Source: Mesorhizobium sp.
GTDB taxonomy: Bacteria; Pseudomonadota; Alphaproteobacteria; Rhizobiales; Rhizobiaceae
Direction: 5' to 3'
DNA length: 64,000 bases
Assembly (NCBI GenBank): GCA_004963905.1
Contig: SUGL01000023.1
Location: forward strand, 56,852-120,851
The position numbers and the translations under genes were made by a program. Shown piece by piece: positions 8,570 through 17,367 of this stretch. Positions within the stretch are counted from its first letter, which is position 1, and every line of letters starts with the position of its first letter. The notes beneath the pieces are model-generated. The model ran no database searches, was not told the DNA's origin, and saw only the letters and a list, made by a program, of their open reading frames with translations.

Positions 8570-9082
8570 ATGAAGCGCATGCAAGAAAAAGACATTCCCG
8601 CATTCGTGCAGGACGTGGTCGCAACGGGCTGCGATATCTGCGCCGTCGGTCCGAGTTGTTACTCCCTGGGCGATACCGATGTTCCGCGCGACAAGCGTAG
8701 GGGATTGTACAAGAAGCTCGGCGAAATCGATGCGCGCTACGGGAGCCGCGATCACCTGCGTTACCAGATTGCGGCGCACCTGGCGTCGATTGGCCGCTAC
8801 ATCGACGCGCCCCCAAAGGAGGAGGAGTCCTGGATCGATAATGAAACACCCGAGTTGGCCGAGGTCACGCCTTATGACGTGGCGCACTTTCAGACTTACG
8901 CCGTCCTGCTGATGTCGGAGGCGATGGGCCTCGACTGGCGCAAGGTGGCACGAGCCATCTTGAACATTGACGCAGAGCGCCAGCCGGAACGGGCACGTCG
9001 GGCTTGGACATCCCACCTGGCGCGGGCACGGTGGCTAGCGACGAGCGGCTGCGGGCAGCTTCAGAGCGATCGGTTGCAATAG
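8570..9082 (+). CDS. Hypothetical protein (170 aa)
   Basis: The ATG at 8570 follows AGAAGAGGCCC. The product is soluble and mostly alpha-helical by composition, with three cysteines near the N-terminus (C28, C31, C37 in GCDICAVGPSC) that could bind metal. The middle part (RYQIAAHLASIGRYIDAPPK) and ELAEVTPYDVAHFQTYAVLL look like genuine protein. The last 25 residues may be extended past the original end. I recognise no family. It lies between the ParB-like gene and an AT-richer gap. Confidence 0.6.
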   Translation: MKRMQEKDIPAFVQDVVATGCDICAVGPSCYSLGDTDVPRDKRRGLYKKLGEIDARYGSRDHLRYQIAAHLASIGRYIDAPPKEEESWIDNETPELAEVTPYDVAHFQTYAVLLMSEAMGLDWRKVARAILNIDAERQPERARRAWTSHLARARWLATSGCGQLQSDRLQ

Positions 9083-9650
9083 CCGCCCCGTACGGGAAGC
9101 TCGCATGACCAAGCCAGCCGTTGCCCAGGCGAACATGGAACTTTTCGAGCGGCGGCGCGGCGAAAAAACTGCAAGCTTTTTTCGTTTATACGCTAATCGA
9201 GTACTAGATCGCCACGTCCAGGACGGCTTGGCAACATCAGGATGTAAGGTTCGTTACGCTGCTCAACGCCGTCCTTGTGATGGCGTTGAGCAGAAGGCGA
9301 GCTCCAGACCTTAGGCGTTAGCTAGCGTTTCGCGGCTGGCTTCTTGATTGGAGTTGACTTCTCTTCCCATGCCAAGTTGCCGCCGATTAACTCCGCGCAG
9401 CCGTCCTTTGCCAAACGGCATGGCCGACAGTTCTTGCGCGTTCGGAAGGTTAGTCGTCCGATTTATCGTTTCCGTTCCTCAGTAGTCGCGAGGAGATTGG
9501 GAGGGCAACGGTATTCATCTAGAAGCTAGGATGCGCTGCTTTGCCCCTGCCGGACGAATCCCCATTTTTTTGGCGTCCACAATCATTGCATATATTGGTG
9601 CTACGGAGGGTCCGAACTAGGAAACAAAACAAATCGGGCGAGGCTTGATC
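9083..9650. other. Gap with a perfect stem-loop and a possible gene tail on the minus strand
   Basis: CTGCTCAACGCC (9259-9270) pairs perfectly with GGCGTTGAGCAG (9282-9293) across 11 nt. On the minus strand from about 9462 down to a TAG at 9322-9324, 46 codons without an ATG read like a protein end: RKNCRPCRLAKDGCAELIGG, then NLAWEE and KPAAKR, with a CxxC pair. This could be the tail of a broken small zinc-binding protein. A weak 69-codon plus frame at 9105-9314 is not convincing. Confidence 0.35.
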
Positions 9651-10115
9651 ATGACGACCCCCAGCCGAGGGAAATCGCCCGCACAGCTTTTCCGGCATCT
9701 ATCGGCAAAGTGGCCTGCGGCGTTCAATCCGAAAGCGCCCAAGCCGCTTAGGATCGGCATCCATCATGACATTCGCGTGCTGGACGGCGAACTGTCAGAT
9801 GATGAATTGAGGAAAGCCCTGCGCGCCTATACCAGCATGCCCAGGTACTTGGCGAGACTGAATGCTGGCGCTGTACGGGTCAATCTTGATGGCGAGCCGG
9901 CCGGCGAGGTATCGGATGCGGAGGCGGCGAGCGCCAAGGCTTTGCTGTGCGCCCGCAAGAACAAAGAAGAGACCAAGAAAACGCCGGAGCCAAGGGCGCC
10001 TGATGCCCCGCCCCAACCGAAGCCGAAGCAAACGGCCGCGCTCACCGCGAAGAATACGGCTGGAATAGTCGTCGAGACGAAGCGTCGCCGGTCTTTCCGA
10101 AAGCCGATGGCTTGA
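9651..10115 (+). CDS. ProQ/FinO-domain RNA-binding protein
   Basis: The 154-residue protein has a ProQ/FinO domain at residues 9-95: SPAQLFRHLSAKWPAAFNPK, APKPLRIGIHHDI, LSDDELRKALRAYTSMPRYL and NAGAVRVNLDGEPAGEVSDA. A disordered, Lys/Pro-rich tail ends in KRRRSFRKP, as in ProQ proteins with basic tails. The family binds structured sRNAs and mRNA ends; FinO members control plasmid conjugation by stabilising an antisense RNA. A role as RNA chaperone for transfer or host genes is inferred. The ATG at 9651 is used; an in-frame TTG lies 6 bp upstream. Confidence 0.88.
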   Translation: MTTPSRGKSPAQLFRHLSAKWPAAFNPKAPKPLRIGIHHDIRVLDGELSDDELRKALRAYTSMPRYLARLNAGAVRVNLDGEPAGEVSDAEAASAKALLCARKNKEETKKTPEPRAPDAPPQPKPKQTAALTAKNTAGIVVETKRRRSFRKPMA

Positions 10116-10120
10116 GCGGC

Positions 10121-10198
10121 ATAGGTCTTCCCAAGACTCATGGGCTTCCCAGCAATAGCCATGATGAAGAGGTCTATGCCCCAGAGGAACATTTCTGA
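10121..10198 (-). pseudogene. Fragment of a DUF309 gene (copy of 3672-3750)
   Basis: About 78 bp closely resemble the central part of the DUF309 gene at 3304-3909, including the segment encoding FNHGYYWEAHEAWE, in the same minus orientation. Several substitutions and a small shift break the frame. It begins directly after the ProQ stop codon and ends where the flavin-reductase remnant begins. Confidence 0.75.
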
Positions 10199-10200
10199 GC

Positions 10201-10380
10201 GGCGGGCGCGCCGGTTGGAACATCGTCACCACGGGCGAGGAGTCCGCGGTCGATTGCACGGTCGAGGACACGATTGTGCGCCACAGCCACGCGCTCGTCC
10301 TCGGCAGCGTCCGGCATGTGGCCAGCGGAGAGCCGGGTCCGGCTCTGATCTATCATCATGGCGCTTACGGATCGTCTTGA
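10201..10380 (+). pseudogene. C-terminal fragment of a flavin-reductase-like protein
   Basis: Sixty codons with no start, ending at TGA 10378-10380, read GGRAGWNIVTTGEESAVDCT, then VEDTIVRHSHALVLGSVRHV and GPALIYHHGAYGS. The HSHALVLGSV and ALIYHHGAY parts match the C-terminal half of the FMN-binding flavin reductase (NTA monooxygenase component B) domain. The N-terminal flavin-binding half is missing. It lies next to other gene debris. Confidence 0.65.
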
Positions 10381-10452
10381 GCGAGCGGTACACCAGTGAG
10401 TGGGCCGCAGTCACGCGCTTTTATTCTCCTTCTGGCCCGTTGAACGGTCAAC

Positions 10453-10878
10453 CTACCGCTCGGCCCGGCTCTGGCGCAGCACCCACGGCAGGCGCCGCTT
10501 CCATCGTTCACTTCGCGGCAAAGGCACATCTTTCTGCCACCGCTTCTTGCGGCGTGTTCGTCCGTCTACAGGCGATGCGTGCGGCGCATCCGAAACCGGC
10601 GCCTCCTCAACAGTTGCGGGCTCAGGAAGCGATGCGTCGGGCATGATCATGTCCTTGGCGTCGGATACTGCTTCAGCGGTGGTGAACACGGGCTGGGAAA
10701 GATTTTCGCCAGGACCAATCGGCTGCCGCGTCGCCTCAGCGACCGCACCTTTCGTGTTCGCTTTCGCGACATCGTACGCGATGGCGGCCAGGTCGATGCC
10801 GGCCCAGATCGACTCTGGCCGCTTTACGAGGCCACGCTTCTGTTTGATCTCGACGACAAAGGGTCGCTGCTGCTTCAT
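10453..10878 (-). CDS. Hypothetical protein with disordered basic tail
   Basis: The ATG at 10878 starts MKQQRPFVVEIKQKRGLVKR, a form I associate with short conserved rhizobial proteins of unknown role (weak recollection). The middle is Ala/Pro/Glu-rich (MIMPDASLPEPATVEEAPVS) and the C-terminus strongly basic (RTRRKKRWQKDVPLPRSERW). No domain is recognised. The frame stays open upstream to 11175, but that part has a different composition. Confidence 0.5.
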   Translation of the reverse strand: MKQQRPFVVEIKQKRGLVKRPESIWAGIDLAAIAYDVAKANTKGAVAEATRQPIGPGENLSQPVFTTAEAVSDAKDMIMPDASLPEPATVEEAPVSDAPHASPVDGRTRRKKRWQKDVPLPRSERWKRRLPWVLRQSRAER

Positions 10879-11175
10879 AGTGCTCTCGGCGGACTTGGGG
10901 GATTGCGAACGTCGTCTAAGCCCATCGCGCGACTTCGTCCACCCGCCCCCACGCATTGTCCACATCCATCCAGCACCCTCATGGTGTCCGCTTCCGGCAC
11001 ACTGTAGAAGCCAGGTCCTGACCGGATGAAATTGGTCTTTGGCTCCTGTCGCGGACACACGATAATTGCGTACCCACTGGCGCGTGACAGCCTCTTGCAC
11101 ATCTGCGCCGCTGACATCGAATCCCCGTGGTTGTTCCGCGTTCGCCACGACCATTAGCAGTACCAAAATTAGCAA
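10879..11175 (-). pseudogene. Possible broken exported protein
   Basis: Two overlapping minus-strand frames each show protein-like pieces. One starts MLILVLLMVVANAEQPRG, which looks like a signal peptide. The other reads SRASGYAIIVCPRQEPKTNF followed by IRSGPGFYSVPEADTMRVLD. Joining them would need a frameshift near 11080-11110. I cannot name a family, and the call is tentative. Confidence 0.3.
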
Positions 11176-11204
11176 TCGCGGTGCCTAGACGTGACGGTCA
11201 GGCT

Positions 11205-12854
11205 TCAATGACGGGGAAGTGGGAGGATTGCGCGTTTACGAGGCGAGCTGGTCGGCCGTTCAATCGAAAGCGTCAACTGAGGCGCTTCCTCGCCCGCCTG
11301 CAACTGGGAGACACGCTCGTCCAGTTCCTTGTCCACTTCCGTCAGGCGGTGGTTCAGGCGAAGGTAGTCCGTCCAGGTCGGCGTGCGGAATGTCTCTGTC
11401 CATTGCATGGGCTTCTGCAGGTTGCGCTGAAGCGTCCAGTTCCGAGCACCGACGCGGCTGTGGATATGCCTGCGCTGCCGCATGAGCTCGAGGAAGGCCT
11501 CGACATTTCTCTCGGCTATCAGATATTCGACCTTGACCACGATAGGACCGCTTCTCGGCTTCAAATTGAGAGCGACAGCCGGGGCGTCGAATTCCTCCAA
11601 AGGATCGGGCTCGGACTCGTGGCGCTCGCGCAAAGGAAACAGCACGCCAGCTGCGGCGACGAGCAGCAGCGCTCCAGCGGAACCCTCCAGCGCCCATGTC
11701 AGGGAATGGCTTTGGGAGACCGTGCCCCATACCCAGCTGCCGGCCGCGATGCCGCCATCTATCAATGCATAGTAGATCGAAATCGTGCGCCCCACGACCC
11801 AGCGCGGGCTCGCCAGCTGCACGCTCACGCCAACCCCGGACCAGGCGGTGACCCAGCCGGCGCCGCCCAAGGCGAGCGCAAGTGCGGCCACCGGAATCGA
11901 AGAGGTCAGTGCAAGGGAGAGGGAGCAGGCCGCGCAGGCGACGCACGCGAGCTTCATCAGACGTTCTTGCGACAAGCTCCGTCTGAATGTGCCGTTGGAG
12001 ATGCCGGCGAAGACGGCGCCTGTGCCGAAGCCGGCCATGAGCGTGCCATAGGCGAGCGGTCCGCCTCCCAGATGATCACGGACAACCAGCGGCAGCAGTG
12101 CAAGAATGGCGATGCTTGCCAGGCCAAACAGCGTTCCGCGTGCGATCGCCGCCTTGATTTCCGAAGACATCGCCGTGAAGCGCAGCCCGTCATAGATCGC
12201 CGTTCTCATCGACTCACGCGGGAGAGGCGAAGAGCGAACCTTCCACTTGCAGCGCCATATCGTGCCCAAAGGAACCAAATAGGTGAGGGTAGTCACGGTA
12301 AAAGCTGCCAAAAGCCCAAACGAGGCAACCACGATGCCGCCGAGTGCCGGGCCCACGGTCCGGACCGTGTTGAAGCCGACGGAGAGCAGGGTCACGGCGG
12401 CCGGGACATCGCGGCGGTCGACGATATCGCCAACCGAGGCCTGCCAGGCGGGATCGTGAAGAGCACCCCCGCATGCGATCAGGAAGCTGAAGCCGAGGAT
12501 CATCCACGGACTGACATAGCCCAGCGCCACAACCGCCGTCAGCATTGCAGATCCTATCACCATCAGGCAGCGGCCGGCGAACATGACCCGGCGACGGCTG
12601 AAATTGTCGGCGAGAGCCCCCGCGAATACTGACAAGATGAACGCGGGCAGGTTCGATGACGCCTGGACCAGCGCAACCATCAGATCGGAAGTCGAGATCG
12701 TTGCCATCAGCCAGCTGATGGCAACAGTCTGCATCAGCCAGCCGAGAGAAGAGACCTGGGTGGCGAGCCAGATCGAACGAAAGGTCGGCTGCACGAGGGG
12801 CGCAAAGGTCTTTGGTGCAGCCAAATCTTCGACTGATCCAGCTGCTTTACTCAT
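11205..12854 (-). CDS. MFS exporter (EntS-like, MFS_3) with C-terminal ferredoxin-like domain
   Basis: This 549-residue protein starts at ATG 12854. Residues 1-420 contain about 12 hydrophobic helices and MFS features (GALADNFSRRRVMFAGRCLM between helices 2 and 3; LLSVGFNTVRTVGPALGGIV). Residues about 435-520 (VVKVEYLIAERNVEAFLELM, TETFRTPTWTDYLRLNHRLT) resemble the small ABM-like dimeric alpha/beta domain that some members of this MFS group carry at the C-terminus. Relatives are annotated as enterobactin or drug exporters. The gene stands alone and its substrate is unknown. Confidence 0.82.
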   Translation of the reverse strand: MSKAAGSVEDLAAPKTFAPLVQPTFRSIWLATQVSSLGWLMQTVAISWLMATISTSDLMVALVQASSNLPAFILSVFAGALADNFSRRRVMFAGRCLMVIGSAMLTAVVALGYVSPWMILGFSFLIACGGALHDPAWQASVGDIVDRRDVPAAVTLLSVGFNTVRTVGPALGGIVVASFGLLAAFTVTTLTYLVPLGTIWRCKWKVRSSPLPRESMRTAIYDGLRFTAMSSEIKAAIARGTLFGLASIAILALLPLVVRDHLGGGPLAYGTLMAGFGTGAVFAGISNGTFRRSLSQERLMKLACVACAACSLSLALTSSIPVAALALALGGAGWVTAWSGVGVSVQLASPRWVVGRTISIYYALIDGGIAAGSWVWGTVSQSHSLTWALEGSAGALLLVAAAGVLFPLRERHESEPDPLEEFDAPAVALNLKPRSGPIVVKVEYLIAERNVEAFLELMRQRRHIHSRVGARNWTLQRNLQKPMQWTETFRTPTWTDYLRLNHRLTEVDKELDERVSQLQAGEEAPQLTLSIERPTSSPRKRAILPLPRH

Positions 12855-14542
12855 TCTTGCGAACCTTTGCTTTGCGTTATCGGCCGTCTCGCATGTAATC
12901 TCGACTGAACAGTGGCGGCTGGCAAACTTGAGAGAAACTCTTTTGCCTCCGACGAATGCAGCCGCAGTTCCTCTCAGCAGCATTTTTTCGGCCGAGACGC
13001 AGACCCGAGCCGGCTCGCCTCGCCTTGGAAGACTTCATCTGGGTGGAGCCCGGATTCTTGCTTGTGGTTTGACGCGGCATGCTTCATCAACGGGCACTTT
13101 GCCGAGCGATGCCTTTTCGCGAGACGCGACCGTGTTCTTTCGTTGAAAACTCACTCACCGGCGGCGTCCGATGCGGCTGAGTGTGGCTTGGGGAGAGTGA
13201 GGGCGCTTGCAGATCCTTGACAGGCTTGACGCATTGATAGACGCAGACGATTGCCCGGCCGGGATCGAAGAGGCGCGCGCCTTGCTGCTTCAATTCAAAC
13301 CAAGGTCTGATGCGCTCACACATGCGATCGACGACTTTCTGCTCGATCTAATGACGCTGTCTTTCGTTGTTGAGTGTTACGGACGTGGCTTTGAACTTCT
13401 GGCGCGAACGCTTGCCCGCAGACGGCTGGCGAAGGTCAGACTTTTGTCGGGACGGGTCGATACAGCCAGGCAGAAATGACACCCAAAGCCTCTGATGGCT
13501 AAAGCGGCGATCACGCCGCGTTCCGCACAGTGACGAAGGATGACGTTGCGACCATCGGAAAAGCGAGGGCCCTTTAGATGTGAAGGTCAAAATCTCCAGA
13601 GGGGAACAGCCGATTGCGATGCTCCTGGGAGGAAACCATCTCGTCTTCAGCTTTAGCCTTGATGGCTAAACGCTTGGCGATGCGCAAACACATTTTGTGC
13701 GATGCAGCTATGCAGGAACGCCGAGCATCCCTCTCACCTCCAAAATGCCGAGGCGGCCATGCCCAGCGTGCGTCAACTATCTGCATGATCTCCACCCGAA
13801 TGCGCGATCGCGGAGGCTGCATGATGCTGCATTCTCCGATCCATGTCGGGGTGGCGCAGAGCCATTCCTATCTTGCAGCCGGCGGTAGTGTGCTGAGGAT
13901 CCGCCATTGGCACCCGGTCAATTCGGGTAGTACCCCGGCGGGCCGAGCCAAATCAGCGGCCCCTGCCGACGTCCCGCTCGGGATAGGTATCTCCGTGTGT
14001 TCGCGGTCATCCATCCTTAAGCGGCAGACGCCGGACCCTCGGAGTCTCGCCAGACGGCCCGGTCGTCAATCGACCGAAGTGATCGGGCGGGTGCGTCCTT
14101 TTCCGGCTGTGGTTGTCGGTAGTTTTGCCATGATGCGTGACGGCGACGACCGGGCTTGATCGCGCCTCACCGTGGCTGCGGTTGCAGTGATCGTGCCGCT
14201 AGGGTTCGCCTGTCGTCTGGCCGGCGGTTTCATAGAAGGGCGCACCACCTGCGTCCTCGATGGGGCTGGTCTGACCGAAGGCCGTCTTCGCTACGCTGCG
14301 CCTCGCTCTCAAGCCCGCAACAGCCGGCCGCGACTTTCTTCCCCTGCTGGCTTCGCCATCATTCCGCGCGGAACAAGAAAGCCTCGTCCTGGCTGCCCTT
14401 CACTGTCGTTCCGGCCCTAAGGACCACCCCACTGCGCACCCGCAACGGGGACCCCGGTGAGTGCGGGCCGATCGCCTCCGGTCTGTCGACCGCTATCGAG
14501 GTCGCGGTGGTCGCGGCCCGAGAAACTCACGGAGACGACATC
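12855..14542. other. 1.7-kb gene-poor stretch
   Basis: I see no gene I can support. A 90-codon plus frame with a TTG start at 13207-13479 (LDALIDADDCPAGIEEARAL, LTHAIDDFLLDLMTLSFVVE) has a protein-like acidic, helical composition and may be a gene or a relic. The last 300 bp form the leader of the DUF736 gene: motifs at 14337-14390 and the sequence CGACCGCTATCGAGG near 14489 recur in front of the second DUF736 gene. Confidence 0.4.
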
Positions 14543-14854
14543 ATGGCTACCATCGGCACTTTCACCTCAAACGGCAACGCCGGCTTTTCCGGCGCCATCA
14601 AGACACTCAACCTCAACGTCAAGGCCAAGCTGATCCGCGTCGAGAACCCTTCCGACAAAGGCCCTCACTTCCGCGTCTACTCGGGTAGCGTCGAACTGGG
14701 AGCCGCCTGGCAGAAGGTCTCCAACGAGGGCCGCGACTACCTCTCGGTCAAGCTGGACGACCCGAGCTTCCCTGCTCCGATCTACGCCACCTTGATCGAG
14801 GTGGAAGGCGAGGAAGGCCTGCGGCTGATCTGGTCTCGCCCCAACCGGGACTGA
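14543..14854 (+). CDS. DUF736 family protein, intact copy
   Basis: The 103-residue protein begins [20 protein letters not shown] behind a GGAG site and shows the family pattern: a GxFxxxxNGFxGxIxTL start, then [40 protein letters not shown] and [19 protein letters not shown]736 proteins are small beta-rich proteins abundant on alphaproteobacterial plasmids and conjugative elements. Their function is unknown. Its long leader and a second, frameshifted paralogue at 16633 suggest a duplicated cassette. Confidence 0.9.
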   Translation: MATIGTFTSNGNAGFSGAIKTLNLNVKAKLIRVENPSDKGPHFRVYSGSVELGAAWQKVSNEGRDYLSVKLDDPSFPAPIYATLIEVEGEEGLRLIWSRPNRD

Positions 14855-15214
14855 TCGCCGCGACGAGGGCTCCGCCGCACGGCGGGGCCTTCGGCCGTTC
14901 CCAAGCGAACGTCGGCAGGCGGAAGGAGCACCAAGCGCCGCCTTTCGGGGGTGCTGCTCCTCTCGCCATCGAGCCGAGACGGCAAGCGGACGCGGGCTAT
15001 CGGATTCTCGATGTTCCTCGCTGTTGCCTGCCCGCCGCAACATTCTGCTACGCACGTTTGATGCCCTGATCCTGCCACCGTCCCCCAGGCACCTGCACCA
15101 ACGAGAAATCTTCCATCGCGCCCCCTTGAACCGTTTCGGTCCGGACAGCACATTTGCGATGCTTGCCGGGCGGAATGCTCGTCCAAAGCGGTGGTTCGTG
15201 ACTGGGAGGAGCGC
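14855..15214. other. Intergenic stretch between DUF736 and DUF982 genes
   Basis: No gene is seen. The first 40 bp hold complementary GC-rich runs (GCTCCGCCGCACGGCGGGGC, 14870-14889) that can form a terminator-like hairpin after the DUF736 stop. The Shine-Dalgarno GGGAGGA of the DUF982 gene lies at the end. Confidence 0.4.
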
Positions 15215-15505
15215 ATGGATGCGGAGGAGTTCGGCAGCCCCATTTTCGTGAAGCGTGCGCCCTATATCGTGCAAGAGATTGCGAGCCTCGCGGACGCCAT
15301 CGATTTCCTCAGCGACTGGCCCGAGGATCAAAGAGATCTGATCCACCAGACCGCCCTTCAGGCCTGCTATGACGCAGAGGATGGGCACAAACCGTTAAGC
15401 GCCGCACACCATGCTTTTGTCGATTTCGCCAGGCAGGTCGCCATCCTAGAAGATCCAATCTCCGCCATGCAGTGGATCGCCGCCTGCAAAAAGCGGCGCG
15501 CGTAG
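15215..15505 (+). CDS. DUF982 domain protein
   Basis: The 96-residue protein starts at ATG 15215, 4 nt after a GGGAGGA ribosome site (an in-frame GTG at 15191 lacks one). It matches the rhizobial DUF982 pattern: IVQEIASLADAIDFLSDWPE, then LIHQTALQACYDAEDGHKPL and SAAHHAFVDFARQVAIL. DUF982 proteins are small, of unknown function, and expanded on rhizobial symbiotic replicons. The C-terminal tail KKRRA is basic. Confidence 0.85.
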   Translation: MDAEEFGSPIFVKRAPYIVQEIASLADAIDFLSDWPEDQRDLIHQTALQACYDAEDGHKPLSAAHHAFVDFARQVAILEDPISAMQWIAACKKRRA

Positions 15506-15684
15506 GGACAGGTTGGGTTGTAGCTAAGCTTGGGGGCATTCCGTTCAGATTTTTCACCGATCGCGGACAAGAGCGGAAGAACCTCCATTATCGCCGGTAA
15601 TTCCGGAAAACAGGGAGCGGCTGGCCGCCGAGGCATGGAGTTGGCCTTTCGGGCCTGCGATCTTTTGCGCGATGTCGTCAGCCG

Positions 15685-15928
15685 CTAGTCCGGATCACAG
15701 TCGCGATATCCGCGCCGGCGCTTGGAACGCTGAAGCTTCATTGATGCGGTGGCCGCACTGTCTTCGCTATCGAAGGTTTCCATCATCGACTGGCCGCTGG
15801 CCCCAGTTGCGAATGAAGGATGCTCCGCCGAACAAGGTCGGTTGGATCGCAACCATATAAAACCGCCGCATGTTCTGCGATGGGTCGATGCGTCGAAGAT
15901 GAACAGGCCCTGCCTCTTCGTTTTCCAT
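15685..15928 (-). pseudogene. WGR-domain protein, frameshifted
   Basis: From ATG 15928 the frame encodes MENEEAGPVHLRRIDPSQNM, then RRFYMVAIQPTLFGGASFIR and NWG, the start of a WGR domain. After NWG the match jumps to another frame (GQSMMETFDSEDSAATASMK, then LQRSKRRRGYRD) ending at 15685. A few bases that would encode the R-I-G-x-R turn after NWG appear lost near 15800-15810. Intact homologues of about 85 residues are common on rhizobial plasmids; WGR domains are thought to bind nucleic acid. Confidence 0.8.
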
Positions 15929-15938
15929 GGCCGCAGTC

Positions 15939-16082
15939 TCACTTGGCTTGGAAGCGGCGTCCAACGAGTTCTTTGAATCCAACCGGCTCGACCGATTCAT
16001 TGCGGTTATGGGTGCGGCGCGGTCGCTTCAGGAAGGTCATGATCACCGCGGTGGCCAGCAAGCTCGTCGCCGCACTGTGCAT
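15939..16082 (-). CDS. Possible small membrane peptide (47 aa)
   Basis: A minus-strand frame starting MHSAATSLLATAVIMTFLKR has one hydrophobic stretch followed by a basic, polar tail (RPRRTHNRNESVEPVGFKEL). It ends 10 bp before the WGR gene start. No clear ribosome site is visible. It could be real, or a relic. Confidence 0.25.
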   Translation of the reverse strand: MHSAATSLLATAVIMTFLKRPRRTHNRNESVEPVGFKELVGRRFQAK

Positions 16083-16632
16083 GATCGAAGGCGCACGCGT
16101 CGGACCGTCACGACGTAAGCGCGCAGCAATTCGGCCCCCGAGCCTATCAGACCGCCGGAACCAGGTGGGCGGCCCCTTTGCGGGGGTTAATCGTCGTCAT
16201 CAAGACTCCTCTCATCGCCTGAACCTTTGGACCGCGTGGCGGGATCATGTGCGGCCGTTTGAGCGGCGACCGGACAGGGCCTAGACCTCGTGCCTCTGGT
16301 TTCGTGGCGGCATCGATCGTGCCGCTTGTGCCGGATGCATGGCGGACATTCCGATATCTCCAGTATCGTTCTTCTGGAACGGATGCCCGGACCCTCCCTG
16401 AACGGCCTCTCTTAAGATTGGTCTGACGCCGGTCCGGCCTTTGCCTGCAACGGCTTCGCCGACCTTCTTCCCCTGCGGCTTCGCCGCATTCCTCGCGGAA
16501 CAACAAGCTCGGCTTCCGCCGTCCTCCGCTCCGCTGCGGCCCAGTGGATGCAGTCGGCCGGACCGTCGTCTCACGACCGCTATCGAGGCCGCACAGGGCG
16601 GCTTCGGACAAACCAGTCAGGAGCACACGAAC
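16083..16632. other. Leader region of the second DUF736 gene
   Basis: No supported gene. On the minus strand an AGGAG site precedes a 17-codon frame (MTTINPRKGAAHLVPAV) near 16150-16203, perhaps a truncated gene start. From 16440 to 16620 the plus strand repeats motifs of the first DUF736 leader: CTTCTTCCCCTG(ct)GGCTTCG, a GCGGAACAA element and CGACCGCTATCGAGG. A GGCGGCTTCGG(a/g)CAAACC motif at about 16603 recurs at about 17032. Confidence 0.45.
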
Positions 16633-16957
16633 ATGGCTACTATCGGCAACTTCCAGCTGGCCGGCGAAGAATTCAACGGCGAGATCGTCACGCTTTCCCT
16701 TCAGGCCAAGAAGGTCCGGATCGTCCCCGATACGCGCGCCAGCGGCGAAAAACGCACCCAGCCACCGCGTGCTCGTTGGTCGAGTCGAGTTCGGTGCCGG
16801 CTGGTCCAAAAAGTCCAACGAGGGCCGCGCCTATCTGGGCCTCAAGCTCGACGATCCGAGCTTCACCGCCCCAATCTACGCCAACCTCGTCGCCGACGAA
16901 GGCGGTCAGAGCTACAGCCTCATCTGGTCTCGGCCGAACCGTCGCAACGGCGACTGA
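16633..16957 (+). pseudogene. DUF736 family protein, frameshifted copy
   Basis: From ATG 16633 the protein reads MATIGNFQLAGEEFNGEIVT, LSLQAKKVRIVP and then DTRASGE. At 16758-16762 a run of five A shifts the frame. With four A the family sequence continues as NAPSHRVLVGRVEFGAGWSK, SNEGRAYLGLKLDDPSFTAP and IYANLVADEGGQSYSLIWSR, ending at 16957. One inserted A in a homopolymer therefore explains everything, either as a true mutation or as a sequencing error. Without it the product would be about 107 residues. Confidence 0.85.
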
Positions 16958-17367
16958 CGAACACCAAATGGGGCGTCATTCAGATCGCCCAGCTACTCAG
17001 CGCCTCAGATCGATAGCTTGACGCGCCATGGGGCGGCTTCGGGCAAACCGTAAGAAATACGAACGTCAGGCATCCCCGCGCGATTCTTGCCTGCCGGGCG
17101 GCGATCTCAACGACCCGCTCGCGGATTTTTTGATACTTTACTTTGTATACTCCGCCTTGCAATCATGCCGAGTGAGTCTGAGCGGAGGAAAAATCGAGCA
17201 CAAAAAAACCGGCGCGGAGGCCGGCTTTTTCCAGGGAATAGGCTACAGGAGTTGGCGCTCCTGATCTCGCCCGAAGATTTTGTGAGACCGTAGCCCGTCT
17301 TTCCCGGCATTGCAAGAAAAATGCGCTTCCGCGCCACGGCTTTGCACGGCCTGGCGAGAGGAAAGAA
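16958..17367. other. Intergenic region with a transfer-motif half-site and a terminator
   Basis: A copy of the 17-bp motif found at transfer-gene promoters lies at 17130-17146 (TTGATACTTTACTTTGT, 15 of 17 matches to the consensus). A terminator-like hairpin lies at about 17204-17230: AAAACCGGC pairs with GCCGG(C)TTTTT around a short loop, with A and T tracts on both sides, so it could work in both directions. A GGCGGCTTCGGGCAAACC leader motif appears at 17032 without a DUF736 gene after it. Confidence 0.5.

Noticed and set aside
11127-12632. 501-codon plus-strand frame opposite the MFS gene
   Set aside because: The minus strand encodes a clear MFS transporter; this frame has the Gln/Arg/His-rich composition of an antisense shadow.
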